Shown: positions 24,863-33,395 of the stretch, piece after piece | How the letters are laid out: each line of letters begins with the position of its first letter | Numbering within the stretch: position 1 is the first letter of the stretch | Assembly (NCBI GenBank): GCA_963817075.1 | Contig: CAWFMT010000005.1 | Coordinates: 558,001-622,000, forward strand | Direction of reading: 5' to 3' | Length of the DNA stretch: 64,000 nucleotides | From: DASPKM01 sp963817075 | Lineage (GTDB): Bacteria; Bacteroidota; Bacteroidia; Chitinophagales; Chitinophagaceae | The notes under the pieces: generated by a model | What the model was told of the DNA's origin: nothing | The model's database searches: none | The model's input: the letters and a program-made list of their open reading frames with translations, nothing else | Made by a program: the position numbers and the translations under genes

Positions 24863-26584
24863 ATGCCTCAAGATTCAACAAATATTAATCTCAATACAAA
24901 AGCTGCAAAGCAGAATGCCTACGATGTTATCGTGGTGGGTTCAGGCATTAGCGGCGGCTGGGCAGCGAAGGAATTAACTGAACGCGGACTTTCTGTTCTA
25001 TTACTTGAAAGGGGAAGGAATTTCGAACACATCAAAGATTATAAGACTGCAAACCTGCCACCCTGGGAATTCAAACATCACGGCAGAACAACCGTTGAGC
25101 AACGAGAAAATTATCCGGTCATTCATCGCGGATGGGCAGCAAGTGAAGCAGTCATGGACTATTGGACGAATGAAAAGGATAGTCCATACAAAGAAGTAAA
25201 ACCATTTACATGGTGGCGTTCTTACCAGCTTGGAGGAAGATCTATATTATGGGGTCGTCAGAGTTATAGGTTAAGCGATCTGGATTTTGAGGCGAATGCA
25301 AAAGAAGGAGTGGCCATCGATTGGCCAATCAGATATCAGGAAATCGCACCCTGGTATGATCATGTTGAGAAATTCGCGGGTATTAGTGGATCGATAGAAA
25401 ATATTCCTCATTTGCCTGATGGAAAATTTCTTCCGCCGATGGATTTGAATTGTGTAGAGAAAGATGTAGCGCAAAGGCTCAAGTCACATTATAACGGAAA
25501 CAGACATTTGATCATCGGAAGAGTTGCCAATCTAACAGTTCCTCTTCCCGGTAGAACCAATTGCCAATTCCGGAATCGATGCTGGGAAGGTTGTCCGTTT
25601 GGAGGTTACTTCAGTACTCAATCTTCTACTTTGCCAGCCGCTATGAAAACGGGCAAATTAACGGTTCGTCCTTTTTCAATTGTGAAGAGAGTGATGTATG
25701 ATAAGGATTCCAAAAAGGCAAAAGGAGTTGAAGTATTGGATGCAGAAACTAACAAGACTTATGAATTCACAAGTGATCTTGTTTTTCTTTGTGCATCAGC
25801 TTTGAATTCTACGTGGATCCTTTTCAATTCAGCAACTGATGTTTGGCCGGGTGGATTGGGAAGCAGCAGTGGTGAATTAGGTCATAACGTGATGGATCAT
25901 CACTATAATCTTGGAGCCTCAGGAAGAGTGGAGGGATTTGAAGACAAATATTATTATGGGCGAAGACCGAATGGATTTTATATCCCGAGGTTCGCAAATT
26001 TGTTTGGAGACAAGCGAGACTTTCTGCGTGGTTTCGGATATCAGGGAGGAGCAGGTAGAGGTGGTTGGAGTCGGGAGGTTGCAGAATTGCAGATCGGTGC
26101 AGGTTTCAAGGAAAATATAACTGAACCAGGAAGCTGGAATATCGGGATGACAGGATTTGGCGAGATACTTCCTGATCATGAGAATAAAATCACACTCGAT
26201 AAGGATGGAAAGGACAAATGGGGACTACCAATCTTGTCGATGGATTGCGAGTTAAGGGATAATGAACTCAAAATGCGTAAAGCCATTGTTGAAGAAGCTA
26301 CAGCAATGTTTGAAGTTGCAGGAGTGAAAGACATCAACAAGTGGGACAATGGGCATGCAATTGGCCATGGCATTCACGAGATGGGTACGGCGAGAATGGG
26401 AAAGGATCCTAAAACTTCGGTTCTTAATAAATGGAACCAGGTATGGGACGCAAAAAATGTTTTCGTTACTGATGGAGCTTGCATGACCTCATCGGCTTGC
26501 CAGAATCCTTCATTAACATATATGGCACTCACGGCAAGAGCTACGGCTCATGCGGTGGAGGAATTAAAAAAGAAAAATATTTAA
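24863..26584 (+). CDS. GMC family oxidoreductase (copy 3), intact
   Basis: This 573-aa FAD-dependent dehydrogenase is likely the catalytic subunit of a Tat-exported sugar dehydrogenase. The N-terminal Rossmann motif is VVGSGISGGWAAKEL. A Cys cluster NCQFRNRCWEGC (Cys234, Cys240, Cys244) is placed as in FAD sugar dehydrogenases that carry an iron-sulfur relay. The GMC C-terminal domain has GIHEMGTARMGKDP (His505) and QNPSLT (Asn548), the catalytic His/Asn pair. It has no signal peptide; export would be by hitch-hiking on the subunit-3 protein encoded 24 bp downstream. Substrate is inferred to be a glycoside or related polyol. Confidence 0.92.
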   Translation: MPQDSTNINLNTKAAKQNAYDVIVVGSGISGGWAAKELTERGLSVLLLERGRNFEHIKDYKTANLPPWEFKHHGRTTVEQRENYPVIHRGWAASEAVMDYWTNEKDSPYKEVKPFTWWRSYQLGGRSILWGRQSYRLSDLDFEANAKEGVAIDWPIRYQEIAPWYDHVEKFAGISGSIENIPHLPDGKFLPPMDLNCVEKDVAQRLKSHYNGNRHLIIGRVANLTVPLPGRTNCQFRNRCWEGCPFGGYFSTQSSTLPAAMKTGKLTVRPFSIVKRVMYDKDSKKAKGVEVLDAETNKTYEFTSDLVFLCASALNSTWILFNSATDVWPGGLGSSSGELGHNVMDHHYNLGASGRVEGFEDKYYYGRRPNGFYIPRFANLFGDKRDFLRGFGYQGGAGRGGWSREVAELQIGAGFKENITEPGSWNIGMTGFGEILPDHENKITLDKDGKDKWGLPILSMDCELRDNELKMRKAIVEEATAMFEVAGVKDINKWDNGHAIGHGIHEMGTARMGKDPKTSVLNKWNQVWDAKNVFVTDGACMTSSACQNPSLTYMALTARATAHAVEELKKKNI

Positions 26585-26608
26585 TTTTCAACATCTAAAT
26601 GATCATTT

Positions 26609-27229
26609 ATGCAACGTAGAGAAGCCTTACAACGTGTGGGAATTATTCTTGGGGGCACAATCGTAGGATCTGAAATATTTCTGTCTGGTTGCAAGAACGA
26701 AGAGAAGCAAGGATCCGGACAAGCCTTCAGCACTGAGGATATTGCCTACCTGGATGAAGTGGCTGAAACCATAATCCCTACTACAGATACTCCGGGTGCA
26801 AAGGCAGCCAAAGTTGGGACGTTTATGACGGTGATGGTCAATGATTGCTATAGCGAGACCGATCAGAAAGCATTTCACGAAGGCCTGGATAAGCTCAATG
26901 ATGCCAGTAAGAAAAAGAATGATGCATCCTTCATGAAGGCAACTCCTCAGCAACGCCACGATTTACTGGTTGAACTGGACAAAGAGGCAAAAGATTATCA
27001 GAAAAAAAGAAGTGAACATAATCGTGCTGAGAGTGATAAGGCTAAAGCAGACAAGAATTACAAGACCAACGATATGCCTCCGCATTATTTCAGAATGATG
27101 AAGGAATTAACTTTGCTTGGATATTTTACTTCTGAAATAGGTGCCACACAAGCTCTAAGATATGTTCCTGTGCCAGGAAGGTTTGAAGGATGCATGCCAT
27201 ATAAGAAAGGAGACAAGGCCTTCGCTTGA
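26609..27229 (+). CDS. Gluconate 2-dehydrogenase subunit 3-like protein, intact
   Basis: This is a 206-aa small partner of GMC dehydrogenases. The N-terminus QRREALQRVGIILGG carries a Tat-like RR and ends in a lipobox-like FLSGC. The body has FSTEDIAYLDEVAETIIPTTD, KVGTFMTVMVNDCY, a charged helix rich in Lys and Glu (QKKRSEHNRAESDKAKADK), and the C-terminal LTLLGYFTSEIGATQALRYV typical of the family. It is the intact counterpart of the broken copy at 16664-17325. It follows GMC copy 3 by 24 bp, so the two are probably co-transcribed; a terminator lies 70 bp downstream. Confidence 0.88.
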   Translation: MQRREALQRVGIILGGTIVGSEIFLSGCKNEEKQGSGQAFSTEDIAYLDEVAETIIPTTDTPGAKAAKVGTFMTVMVNDCYSETDQKAFHEGLDKLNDASKKKNDASFMKATPQQRHDLLVELDKEAKDYQKKRSEHNRAESDKAKADKNYKTNDMPPHYFRMMKELTLLGYFTSEIGATQALRYVPVPGRFEGCMPYKKGDKAFA

Positions 27230-27246
27230 TCAAATAGAATTTGATC

Positions 27247-27288
27247 CTCTTTGCGAACCTTTGCGTCCTTGCTTCTTTAGCGGTTAAA
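27247..27288. repeat. TTAACCGCC-family repeat, right arm
   Basis: CTCTTTGCGAACCTTTGCGT runs on to TTTAGCGGTTAA. It lies between the subunit-3 stop and its terminator. Confidence 0.7.
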
Positions 27289-27299
27289 TGATGTTATCT

Positions 27300-27326
27300 A
27301 TGTCAGGTTTCCCCTGACATTTTTTT
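27300..27326 (+). terminator. Intrinsic terminator of the plus-strand sugar-oxidation operon
   Basis: An 8-bp stem ATGTCAGG/CCTGACAT with a 5-base loop is followed by a run of Ts. Confidence 0.88.
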
Positions 27327-27346
27327 GTTCGCTCCAAAAAATTATT

Positions 27347-27772
27347 ATGAAAGCAAATTTCTTGTTGATCGTCCTGGTCATGATACTAGGACCATCTTAC
27401 GGGCAGAATAAGGATGAGGAATCTGTTCGATTGATACTGAAGAACCAAACACAAGCCTGGAACCGTGGCAACCTCGAAAAATTCATGAATGGTTATTGGA
27501 GGAACGATTCGCTCAAATTCATCGGCAGATCTGGAATCACGTATGGATATTCAGGGACACTCGCCAACTATAAAAAGAATTACAGCGATACCACAATTAT
27601 GGGAGAGCTATCATTCGAACTTCTCGAATTAAAACAATTGTCAAATGAATACTTCTTTGTGCTTGGAAAGTACTTCCTGAAGAGAACAATCGGCGATGCC
27701 AGCGGATTTTTTACCCTTATTTTCAGAAAAATAAATGGTGAGTGGGTTATTATTTCTGATCATAGTAGTTAG
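27347..27772 (+). CDS. Secreted SnoaL/DUF4440-like protein
   Basis: This 141-aa protein has a signal peptide (MKANFLLIVLVMILGPSYG). The mature part is an NTF2-like fold of the DUF4440 kind: VRLILKNQTQAWNRGNLEKF, then GYWRNDSLKFIG, ITYGYSGTLANYKKNY and the C-terminal FTLIFRKINGEWVIISDHSS. Such domains are common small periplasmic proteins in Bacteroidota with no fixed role. It follows a terminator and so is not part of the sugar-oxidation operon. Confidence 0.8.
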   Translation: MKANFLLIVLVMILGPSYGQNKDEESVRLILKNQTQAWNRGNLEKFMNGYWRNDSLKFIGRSGITYGYSGTLANYKKNYSDTTIMGELSFELLELKQLSNEYFFVLGKYFLKRTIGDASGFFTLIFRKINGEWVIISDHSS

Positions 27773-28147
27773 ATCTAATGCAAAATGTAAAATTTAAAAT
27801 GAAAAAATAAGAGTTTCCTCTCTGCATAAACTCTGCGTACTCTAATTCCCTGCGGTTAATTTTTTTAACACATAGTCACATAGCTAAGAAAATAGCCACA
27901 TAGTAAGGAAAACACACTAAACAATTTCCTCTATGTTTCTATATGTTTAATTATTTCCTCTTACGTTCTTTCACCGCAGAGAACGGGAGAAGCAGAAAAT
28001 CTCTGCGAAACCCCTATTTTCTCTTTTCTCTGCGGTTTATTTTTTTAACACATAGTCACATAGCTATGTGTTTAATTCTCCTCTTCATACATTTTTTTAT
28101 CTCTGCGTAAACTCTGCATCTCTCTTTCTCTGCGGTAAAACTGTATA
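27773..28147. repeat. Gene-free region with three CTCTGCGGT-family elements
   Basis: There is no gene. Right arms lie at 27816-27859 and 28098-28138, and a full palindrome at 27972-28038 (CACCGCAGAG...CTCTGCGGT). CACATAGTCACATAGCTA-type runs lie at about 27869-27900 and 28048-28068; a similar run reappears near 63950. Confidence 0.8.
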
Positions 28148-28363
28148 CTACCTCCAGAGCTTAATGTTATACCAAATCAAAGCGCCAAGACTTAGTATCA
28201 TGAAGGAATAAAAAATATAATTCCCAATTGTCATGGAGTTTCCAAAGAACAGCCACTCAAAATAAATCCCAAAGGTCATGTTGATGATCAACCAGATCAA
28301 ACCGGCACTGAGCGAAGCAAGTACTCGCTTCAAAAAATCTCGGGCATCTGGTTCCATTGACAT
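28148..28363 (-). CDS. Small two-helix membrane protein
   Basis: This is a 71-aa protein with a short charged N-terminus (MSMEPDARDFLKRVLAS) and two hydrophobic helices (LSAGLIWLIINMTFGIYF and FYSFMILSLGALIWYNI). The dense hydrophobic pattern and the clean ATG suggest a real gene. I recognise no named family; similar small proteins occur widely in Bacteroidota. Confidence 0.6.
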   Translation of the reverse strand: MSMEPDARDFLKRVLASLSAGLIWLIINMTFGIYFEWLFFGNSMTIGNYIFYSFMILSLGALIWYNIKLWR

Positions 28364-28465
28364 ACTCGGGGTTAGAGTTTAGGATTATTATTTTTCATTT
28401 TACATTTTAACTTTTGCATTCCTTTTTGCTTTCTTTGCGTGAAATTTCATTTTACATTTTTCAAT

Positions 28466-29245
28466 TCATCTTCCAGGAATCAGCAACCCACTGAAGGCCG
28501 TTGAATCTCCATTGAATACATTGAAATCTACATAACCAGGAATTCCATTGATCCTTCCGGTTTCGTTATGCTGCCAGAACGACCAATCCCTATGAATTCT
28601 TGGCCGCTCACGTTGCAGATAATGCGCAACCCAAAGTGGATATGAATCAAAATCATCCTTTAAATATGAACGATAAAAATCAGCACTTGTATAAATTATT
28701 GGCTTCACTCCATAATAGGATTCAACAGTTTCCAACCATTCTTTTGCGCGCTCTCTTAATTTGTCTGGGGAAACTCCATATGTCTGTTCAATATCAAGTA
28801 CAGGTGGCAGGTCTCCCGGCTCAAGCTCCACCTTCCTTATAAAATTCTCGGCTTGCTTCTTTCCACTCTTGGTCGCTAGAAAAAAATGATATGCCCCGCG
28901 GACGAGGTTTGCTTCTTTTGATTTTCTCCAGTTTCTGTTGAAATATGCATCCTCATTATTGAGTCCTTCAGTTGCTTTCATAAAAGCAAAACTTATTCGG
29001 ATATCCATTACCTCCATTTCGGAAACGCTAGGCCAATGGATCACTCGCTGATATTTGGAAACATCTATGCCGTGTATAGAATAATTGATGGGTATTTCAA
29101 TCCCGAAGGCAGAATATTTTACAAATCTGGATTTCCTTTCCAGCCACCATTCATAACCAACAAAAGTGAGGAGTACAGCTACCGCAGCAATAGTAACAAA
29201 GAGAATGATCTTCCATCCAGGGCTTCTTTTCTTTTTTCCTGCCAT
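28466..29245 (-). CDS. Glycoside hydrolase family 25 lysozyme-like protein, membrane-anchored
   Basis: This 259-aa protein has a basic N-terminus and one transmembrane helix (IILFVTIAAVAVLLTFVGYEWW), so the enzyme faces the periplasm. The GH25 barrel has IHGIDVSKYQ (first catalytic Asp), AFMKATEGLNNEDAYF, GAYHFFLATKSGKKQAENF, PPVLDIEQTYG (Asp and Glu), PIIYTSADFY and SFWQHNETGRINGI. The motif set is complete, so N-acetylmuramidase activity on peptidoglycan is likely. Confidence 0.92.
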   Translation of the reverse strand: MAGKKKRSPGWKIILFVTIAAVAVLLTFVGYEWWLERKSRFVKYSAFGIEIPINYSIHGIDVSKYQRVIHWPSVSEMEVMDIRISFAFMKATEGLNNEDAYFNRNWRKSKEANLVRGAYHFFLATKSGKKQAENFIRKVELEPGDLPPVLDIEQTYGVSPDKLRERAKEWLETVESYYGVKPIIYTSADFYRSYLKDDFDSYPLWVAHYLQRERPRIHRDWSFWQHNETGRINGIPGYVDFNVFNGDSTAFSGLLIPGR

Positions 29246-29338
29246 TGAATGACAAATATCGGCAATAGGTCGTCAATCGTGAGTCGTGAATCGTGAGAAC
29301 TAATTCTCTTCATGAAACATTCAAACTTTCAAACCTTC

Positions 29339-31278
29339 TTAGTGAATGATTTTCTTCATGACCTTGAGGTCCTTGTCGTTTCTAATACTCAGGAGATATC
29401 CGCCTCTTGGAAGATTAGCCATTGGAACGGTGAATAATTCATCACTTCCTAATGTCTGCCAGCTTTTGGAATAGATAAGTTGGCCTACTGAATTGAAGAG
29501 TTGAACTGATAGAAGTTTACCAGTTGGATTTTTCAGCAAAATATTTCCGTTTCCAGGTGATGGATTCGGGAATACCAATAATTCATCAGATTTACCGGGA
29601 TTCACAGATTCCTTCACTGCAGTTTTGTTCTTTGCCAGTATCCAAATATTTGGATCAATCATCATAGTGTCTGCCACAAATCCTACATCAAGCCAGAAGT
29701 CCTGTCCACTATACCGATGGTCAACAACAAATGATTTACGCTGCGTTCCAGCAACGAACACCAATTCAACTGGCATCTCGTAAAATGATACAGAATTATG
29801 TGAAGTCGTCTGGTTTAATTTCACTTTTGCCCAATTGTTACTGTTTTGCCGCCATGTAGCGGAATAGTTAGCATACCCTTCTCCATAGATCCATTTCTGA
29901 AAAAAAGTAGAGAGATTTTTTCCACTAACCTGTTCAAGGTTGCGTTGGAGATCCGCTGTTCGGGCAAATCCATGTTTAATTTTTGGGTCTTCCAGATATT
30001 GCCGAACTCCTTTGAAAAAATAATCGTCTCCCAATATCCACCGAAGCATATGAACTACATAGATGCCCTTATTATAGGTAAGCCTATTGCTGAAAAGACG
30101 GCAACATTGATTGTATCATCCGGAACATAAACGGATCCACCGGGCAATGACGGTAATATGATTGATTAAAGTTTGAAAATGTGGCTAGAAGAAATCGGTA
30201 TCAGATATATTCCATGGTAAGTGGCGTGCAATAGGTAGCAAATCCTTCATTCAGCCATATGTCCTCCCAGCTTGCCGCAGGTAACTTTATCTCCAAACCA
30301 TTGATGCCCCAATTCATGCGCTTCCAGTTAGGCCCAGCGCTCAGTGATAAAACTATTCGTCTGATGTTCCATCCCGCCATCCAAGCCCCATTGTGTTTGA
30401 GCATACTTCTCATTCACAAATGGATACATGTCCAAACAACTTGCTGAAAACACTGGAGGTAATTCTTTCGCATGTTGTTCAATTTTTGAAATCCGCATAG
30501 TGTGCCGGATAGTAATAACAGAAATAGGCAATTGCTTACCGTCGACAAACACTGTAACGATTGAAACTTGATAAGTGGTTACAGCAAATGCAACCAGATA
30601 GGTAGCAATTGGATAGCGATGACTATAATGACTTGTTTTTATTCCAACCGTTAAGCTGTTTCTTCAACAAGAATTCCGTTTGAGGAGCAATATAATGGGT
30701 CGGGAGTGATACAGATCATATCAATTGAATCTGCCTTATCGGTCCAAACCGTTCTTGCATGGCCACCAATCCCTGGCTCCATAGGGTTCTGATAAGGTCC
30801 ATATACCATAGTCGCGTCTGAAAAACATTTGCCAGAATCCTCCTCCTGTAGGTGGAACCCCCTGGTAAAAAATATGTACTGAATCCTTTACTCCTGCCGA
30901 AAGTGTAGAAGGCAATTGTAAGGAAAGGCTACTGGTTCCATCAAGTTGAAAGCTAATCTTATTGTTATGGTACAACACACTGTCAACAACCAATTGATTC
31001 GAAAGGTCAAACGTGATGGTGTTTCCTGAGGTGGTTATGGTGAACTTTGCGGTTACCTTACCTGTTATATACCTCACTCGAGGATCCACGGTCCATTCGC
31101 ATCTATAATACTGTACATCGAAATTATTGGAAGCGGCAGAAACTCCACTTTTTTCCAAAGCGCCGGCTGCTGCTTTTCCTTCCATTGCGGAGATGGCGGA
31201 AAGCTGTTTTTGATACTCCTGCACCTGTGCCAGGCCTGAAAAAGGAAGCAATATGAAAAAAAGTAAATATCTATTCAT
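29339..31278 (-). pseudogene. M1-family aminopeptidase with T9SS type A sorting domain, multiple frame breaks
   Basis: The pieces encode one secreted zinc peptidase of about 640 residues. The N-terminus is MNRYLLFFILLPFSGLAQ (signal) with the M1 beta-domain (YYRCEWTVDPRVRYITGKV). The central part shows GGMEH (30364-30378), HELGHQWFGDK (zinc motif at 30304-30318) and SWEDIWLNEGFATY. The C-terminus has VFPNPSPGNG and MKKIIH, a type IX secretion signal. At least five frame changes lie between 30000 and 30740, for example one extra C at GACCGATAAG near 30738. Some pairs cancel within about 20 bases around 30330. Active-site motifs are intact, which speaks for sequencing error rather than decay. 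Confidence 0.75.
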
Positions 31279-31374
31279 AGAATATATGCTTGAAATTGAT
31301 TCAAGTTGGAAAGTCTAAAACGTAACATCCTGCAAAATCATTGCCCTATGGGGGATTGGACCTAATTTAGCAAA

Positions 31375-32403
31375 ATGGGCAGTTTTCACCGTCAGGATGC
31401 TTTAAACCTGCTATCCAAGTTGACTATACGCAGGATTTTGAATGCAGGAAAGGTGCTAACCAGCTATTTTTTGAGCAAATGGACCAAAAAACCAGTTCAA
31501 TGGGGGCAACCGATCTCAATTTCCTTTGAACCAACAACTTCCTGTAACCTTCGTTGCCCGGAATGTCCAAGTGGCCTTAGGGCATTTACTCGTCCAACGG
31601 GAATGTTGCAAAGAAATTTTTTTCGCGATACAATTGACCAGCTTTCAAAAGAGCTCTGGTATCTCACTTTTTATTTTCAGGGGGAGCCCTTTCTCAATCC
31701 CGAGTTTTTAGAAATGGTGAATTATGCATCTGAAAAGAAGATCTATACCGCTACCTCTACAAATGCACATTATTTAACTGATAAGATCGCCCGAAAGACT
31801 GTTGAAAGTGGGTTAGACCGGTTAATTATTTCGATTGATGGAACCACCCAGGAAGTTTACAAGCAGTACAGAGTAGGAGGACAGCTTGACAAGGTCCTGG
31901 AAGGAGCCAGAAATATTGTTAAATGGAAAAAAGATCTTAAAAAGAAAACCCCATTTGTGATTTTTCAATTCCTGGTAGTTAAGCCCAATGAACATCAGCT
32001 GGAGGATGTAAAGCAACTTGCAAAAGAGATCGGAGTGGATGATGTTTGGTTTAAGACAGCTCAGGTTTATGATTATCAAAATGATCCAAACAATCTTATT
32101 CCCCAAAATGAAAGGTATAGTCGCTACCGTAAATCCGGAAATGGTTTTCAATTCAAGAATTCTTTACAAAACCATTGCTGGAGACTATGGCATTCGCCAG
32201 TGATTACCTGGGATGGATTGGTTGTGCCTTGTTGCTTTGACAAAGACGCACTTCACCGAATGGGTGACCTCAAGGAAAAATCCTTTAAAGAAATCTGGCA
32301 GGATAAACAGTTCAAAACCTTTCGAAAGGACCTGACAAATAGCAGGAAAAACATTGACATTTGCGCTAACTGCTCTGAAGGAACTAAGGTCTGGGATTAC
32401 TAA
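31375..32403 (+). CDS. Radical SAM/SPASM domain protein
   Basis: This 342-aa cytoplasmic iron-sulfur enzyme has the S-adenosylmethionine cluster motif CNLRCPEC (Cx3Cx2C, at about residue 58-65). FYFQGEPFLNP matches the GGEP region, and LIISIDGTTQEVYKQYR a later SAM-contact stretch. The C-terminal SPASM-type cysteines are in NHCWRLW, VPCCFDKDA and ICANCSEG, for auxiliary clusters. No peptide precursor or other RiPP gene is nearby, so the substrate is open. It lies divergent from the M1 peptidase with a 96-bp spacer and precedes a DinB-fold gene by 41 bp. Confidence 0.88.
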   Translation: MGSFHRQDALNLLSKLTIRRILNAGKVLTSYFLSKWTKKPVQWGQPISISFEPTTSCNLRCPECPSGLRAFTRPTGMLQRNFFRDTIDQLSKELWYLTFYFQGEPFLNPEFLEMVNYASEKKIYTATSTNAHYLTDKIARKTVESGLDRLIISIDGTTQEVYKQYRVGGQLDKVLEGARNIVKWKKDLKKKTPFVIFQFLVVKPNEHQLEDVKQLAKEIGVDDVWFKTAQVYDYQNDPNNLIPQNERYSRYRKSGNGFQFKNSLQNHCWRLWHSPVITWDGLVVPCCFDKDALHRMGDLKEKSFKEIWQDKQFKTFRKDLTNSRKNIDICANCSEGTKVWDY

Positions 32404-32444
32404 GTGTAATTCATGGTTGGATCGATTGCAAATCATTTGGACTA

Positions 32445-32918
32445 ATGCTCTCACTATCTCAACAAACTCGCCTTAAACATCAGCACGAGACATTACTGGA
32501 ATTGATCGAAGGATTGAATGAGGAGAATCTTCGTACCAGGCCACCTAATGGAAAATGGAGTGCTTATGAAAATCTTGCACACCTGGCTGCATACCAACCT
32601 CGGTTTATTGAAAGACTGAACCGAATCGCAAGAGAAGATAACCCTCAATTCTCAAGATATATCGCCGAAGAAGATCCTGCATTCTATGAATGTGTGAGCA
32701 AAACACTACAGGAATTAGTATGGCAACTCAAGAGTAAAAGATCACTAATCGAGAATTATATTAAGGAATTGTCAACTGATGAACTTATGAAAACAGGCGG
32801 TCATACCGTATATGGTGAAATGAATATTTCACAATGGACGGAATTCTTTTTACTGCACGAAGCTCATCACATATTCACTATATTTAAATTGCTGAATGTC
32901 CGTGAAAGGACGGGCTAA
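32445..32918 (+). CDS. DinB-like four-helix family protein
   Basis: This 157-aa soluble protein of the DinB/YfiT-like superfamily (not polymerase IV) is all-helical. The metal-binding His pattern is in ENLAHLAAYQPRF and LHEAHHIFTIFK, and the N-terminus RPPNGKWSAYENLAHL is typical. Family members are often thiol-dependent transferases or hydrolases; the exact activity is unknown. It shares a strand with radical SAM upstream and MarR downstream at short spacing, suggesting one transcript. Confidence 0.85.
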   Translation: MLSLSQQTRLKHQHETLLELIEGLNEENLRTRPPNGKWSAYENLAHLAAYQPRFIERLNRIAREDNPQFSRYIAEEDPAFYECVSKTLQELVWQLKSKRSLIENYIKELSTDELMKTGGHTVYGEMNISQWTEFFLLHEAHHIFTIFKLLNVRERTG

Positions 32919-32942
32919 ATAATAATAACTTTCTGCCTTATT

Positions 32943-33395
32943 ATGAGTATTGAAAAAGATATTTCTCAGAGGAAATTCACCAATGAATTTCAGAAGGCGA
33001 TGATCAACCTGATCTATACCCATAACTGGATGACGGAAAAAATGAAACTTTTTTTTGAACAGGCCGATTTGACCCCTCAGCAATTTAATATTCTTCGGAT
33101 ACTAAGAGGCGCCGGCGAGCCTCTTTCAACTCTACAGATCAGGCAGAGGATGCTTGATAAAATGAGTGATACAAGTAGAATTGTTGACCGCCTGATCAAA
33201 AAAGGTCTTTCAAAAAAAGTGATTTGTAAAGCGGACCGCCGACTGGTGGATGTTTCCATTACTGATAAAGGACTTAAACTTCTTGACAGACTAGACGAAA
33301 TGCAGGGCGAATTAGATGGGATCATTAAGAATGTGGACGAAACCGAAGCCCGTCAGCTGAATCAACTCCTCGATAAAATCCGAAACTCTGTTTAA
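32943..33395 (+). CDS. MarR family transcriptional regulator
   Basis: This 150-aa winged-helix repressor has dimerisation helices at the N-terminus (FQKAMINLIYTHNWMTEKM). The helix-turn-helix follows (LTPQQFNILRILRGAGEPL, STLQIRQRMLDKMSDTSRI), then the wing VICKADRRLVDVSITDKG and a C-terminal helix. Its TAA overlaps the ATG of the glycosylhydrolase-like gene by one base (TAATG), so the two are translationally coupled. Its ligand and targets are unknown. Confidence 0.9.
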   Translation: MSIEKDISQRKFTNEFQKAMINLIYTHNWMTEKMKLFFEQADLTPQQFNILRILRGAGEPLSTLQIRQRMLDKMSDTSRIVDRLIKKGLSKKVICKADRRLVDVSITDKGLKLLDRLDEMQGELDGIIKNVDETEARQLNQLLDKIRNSV

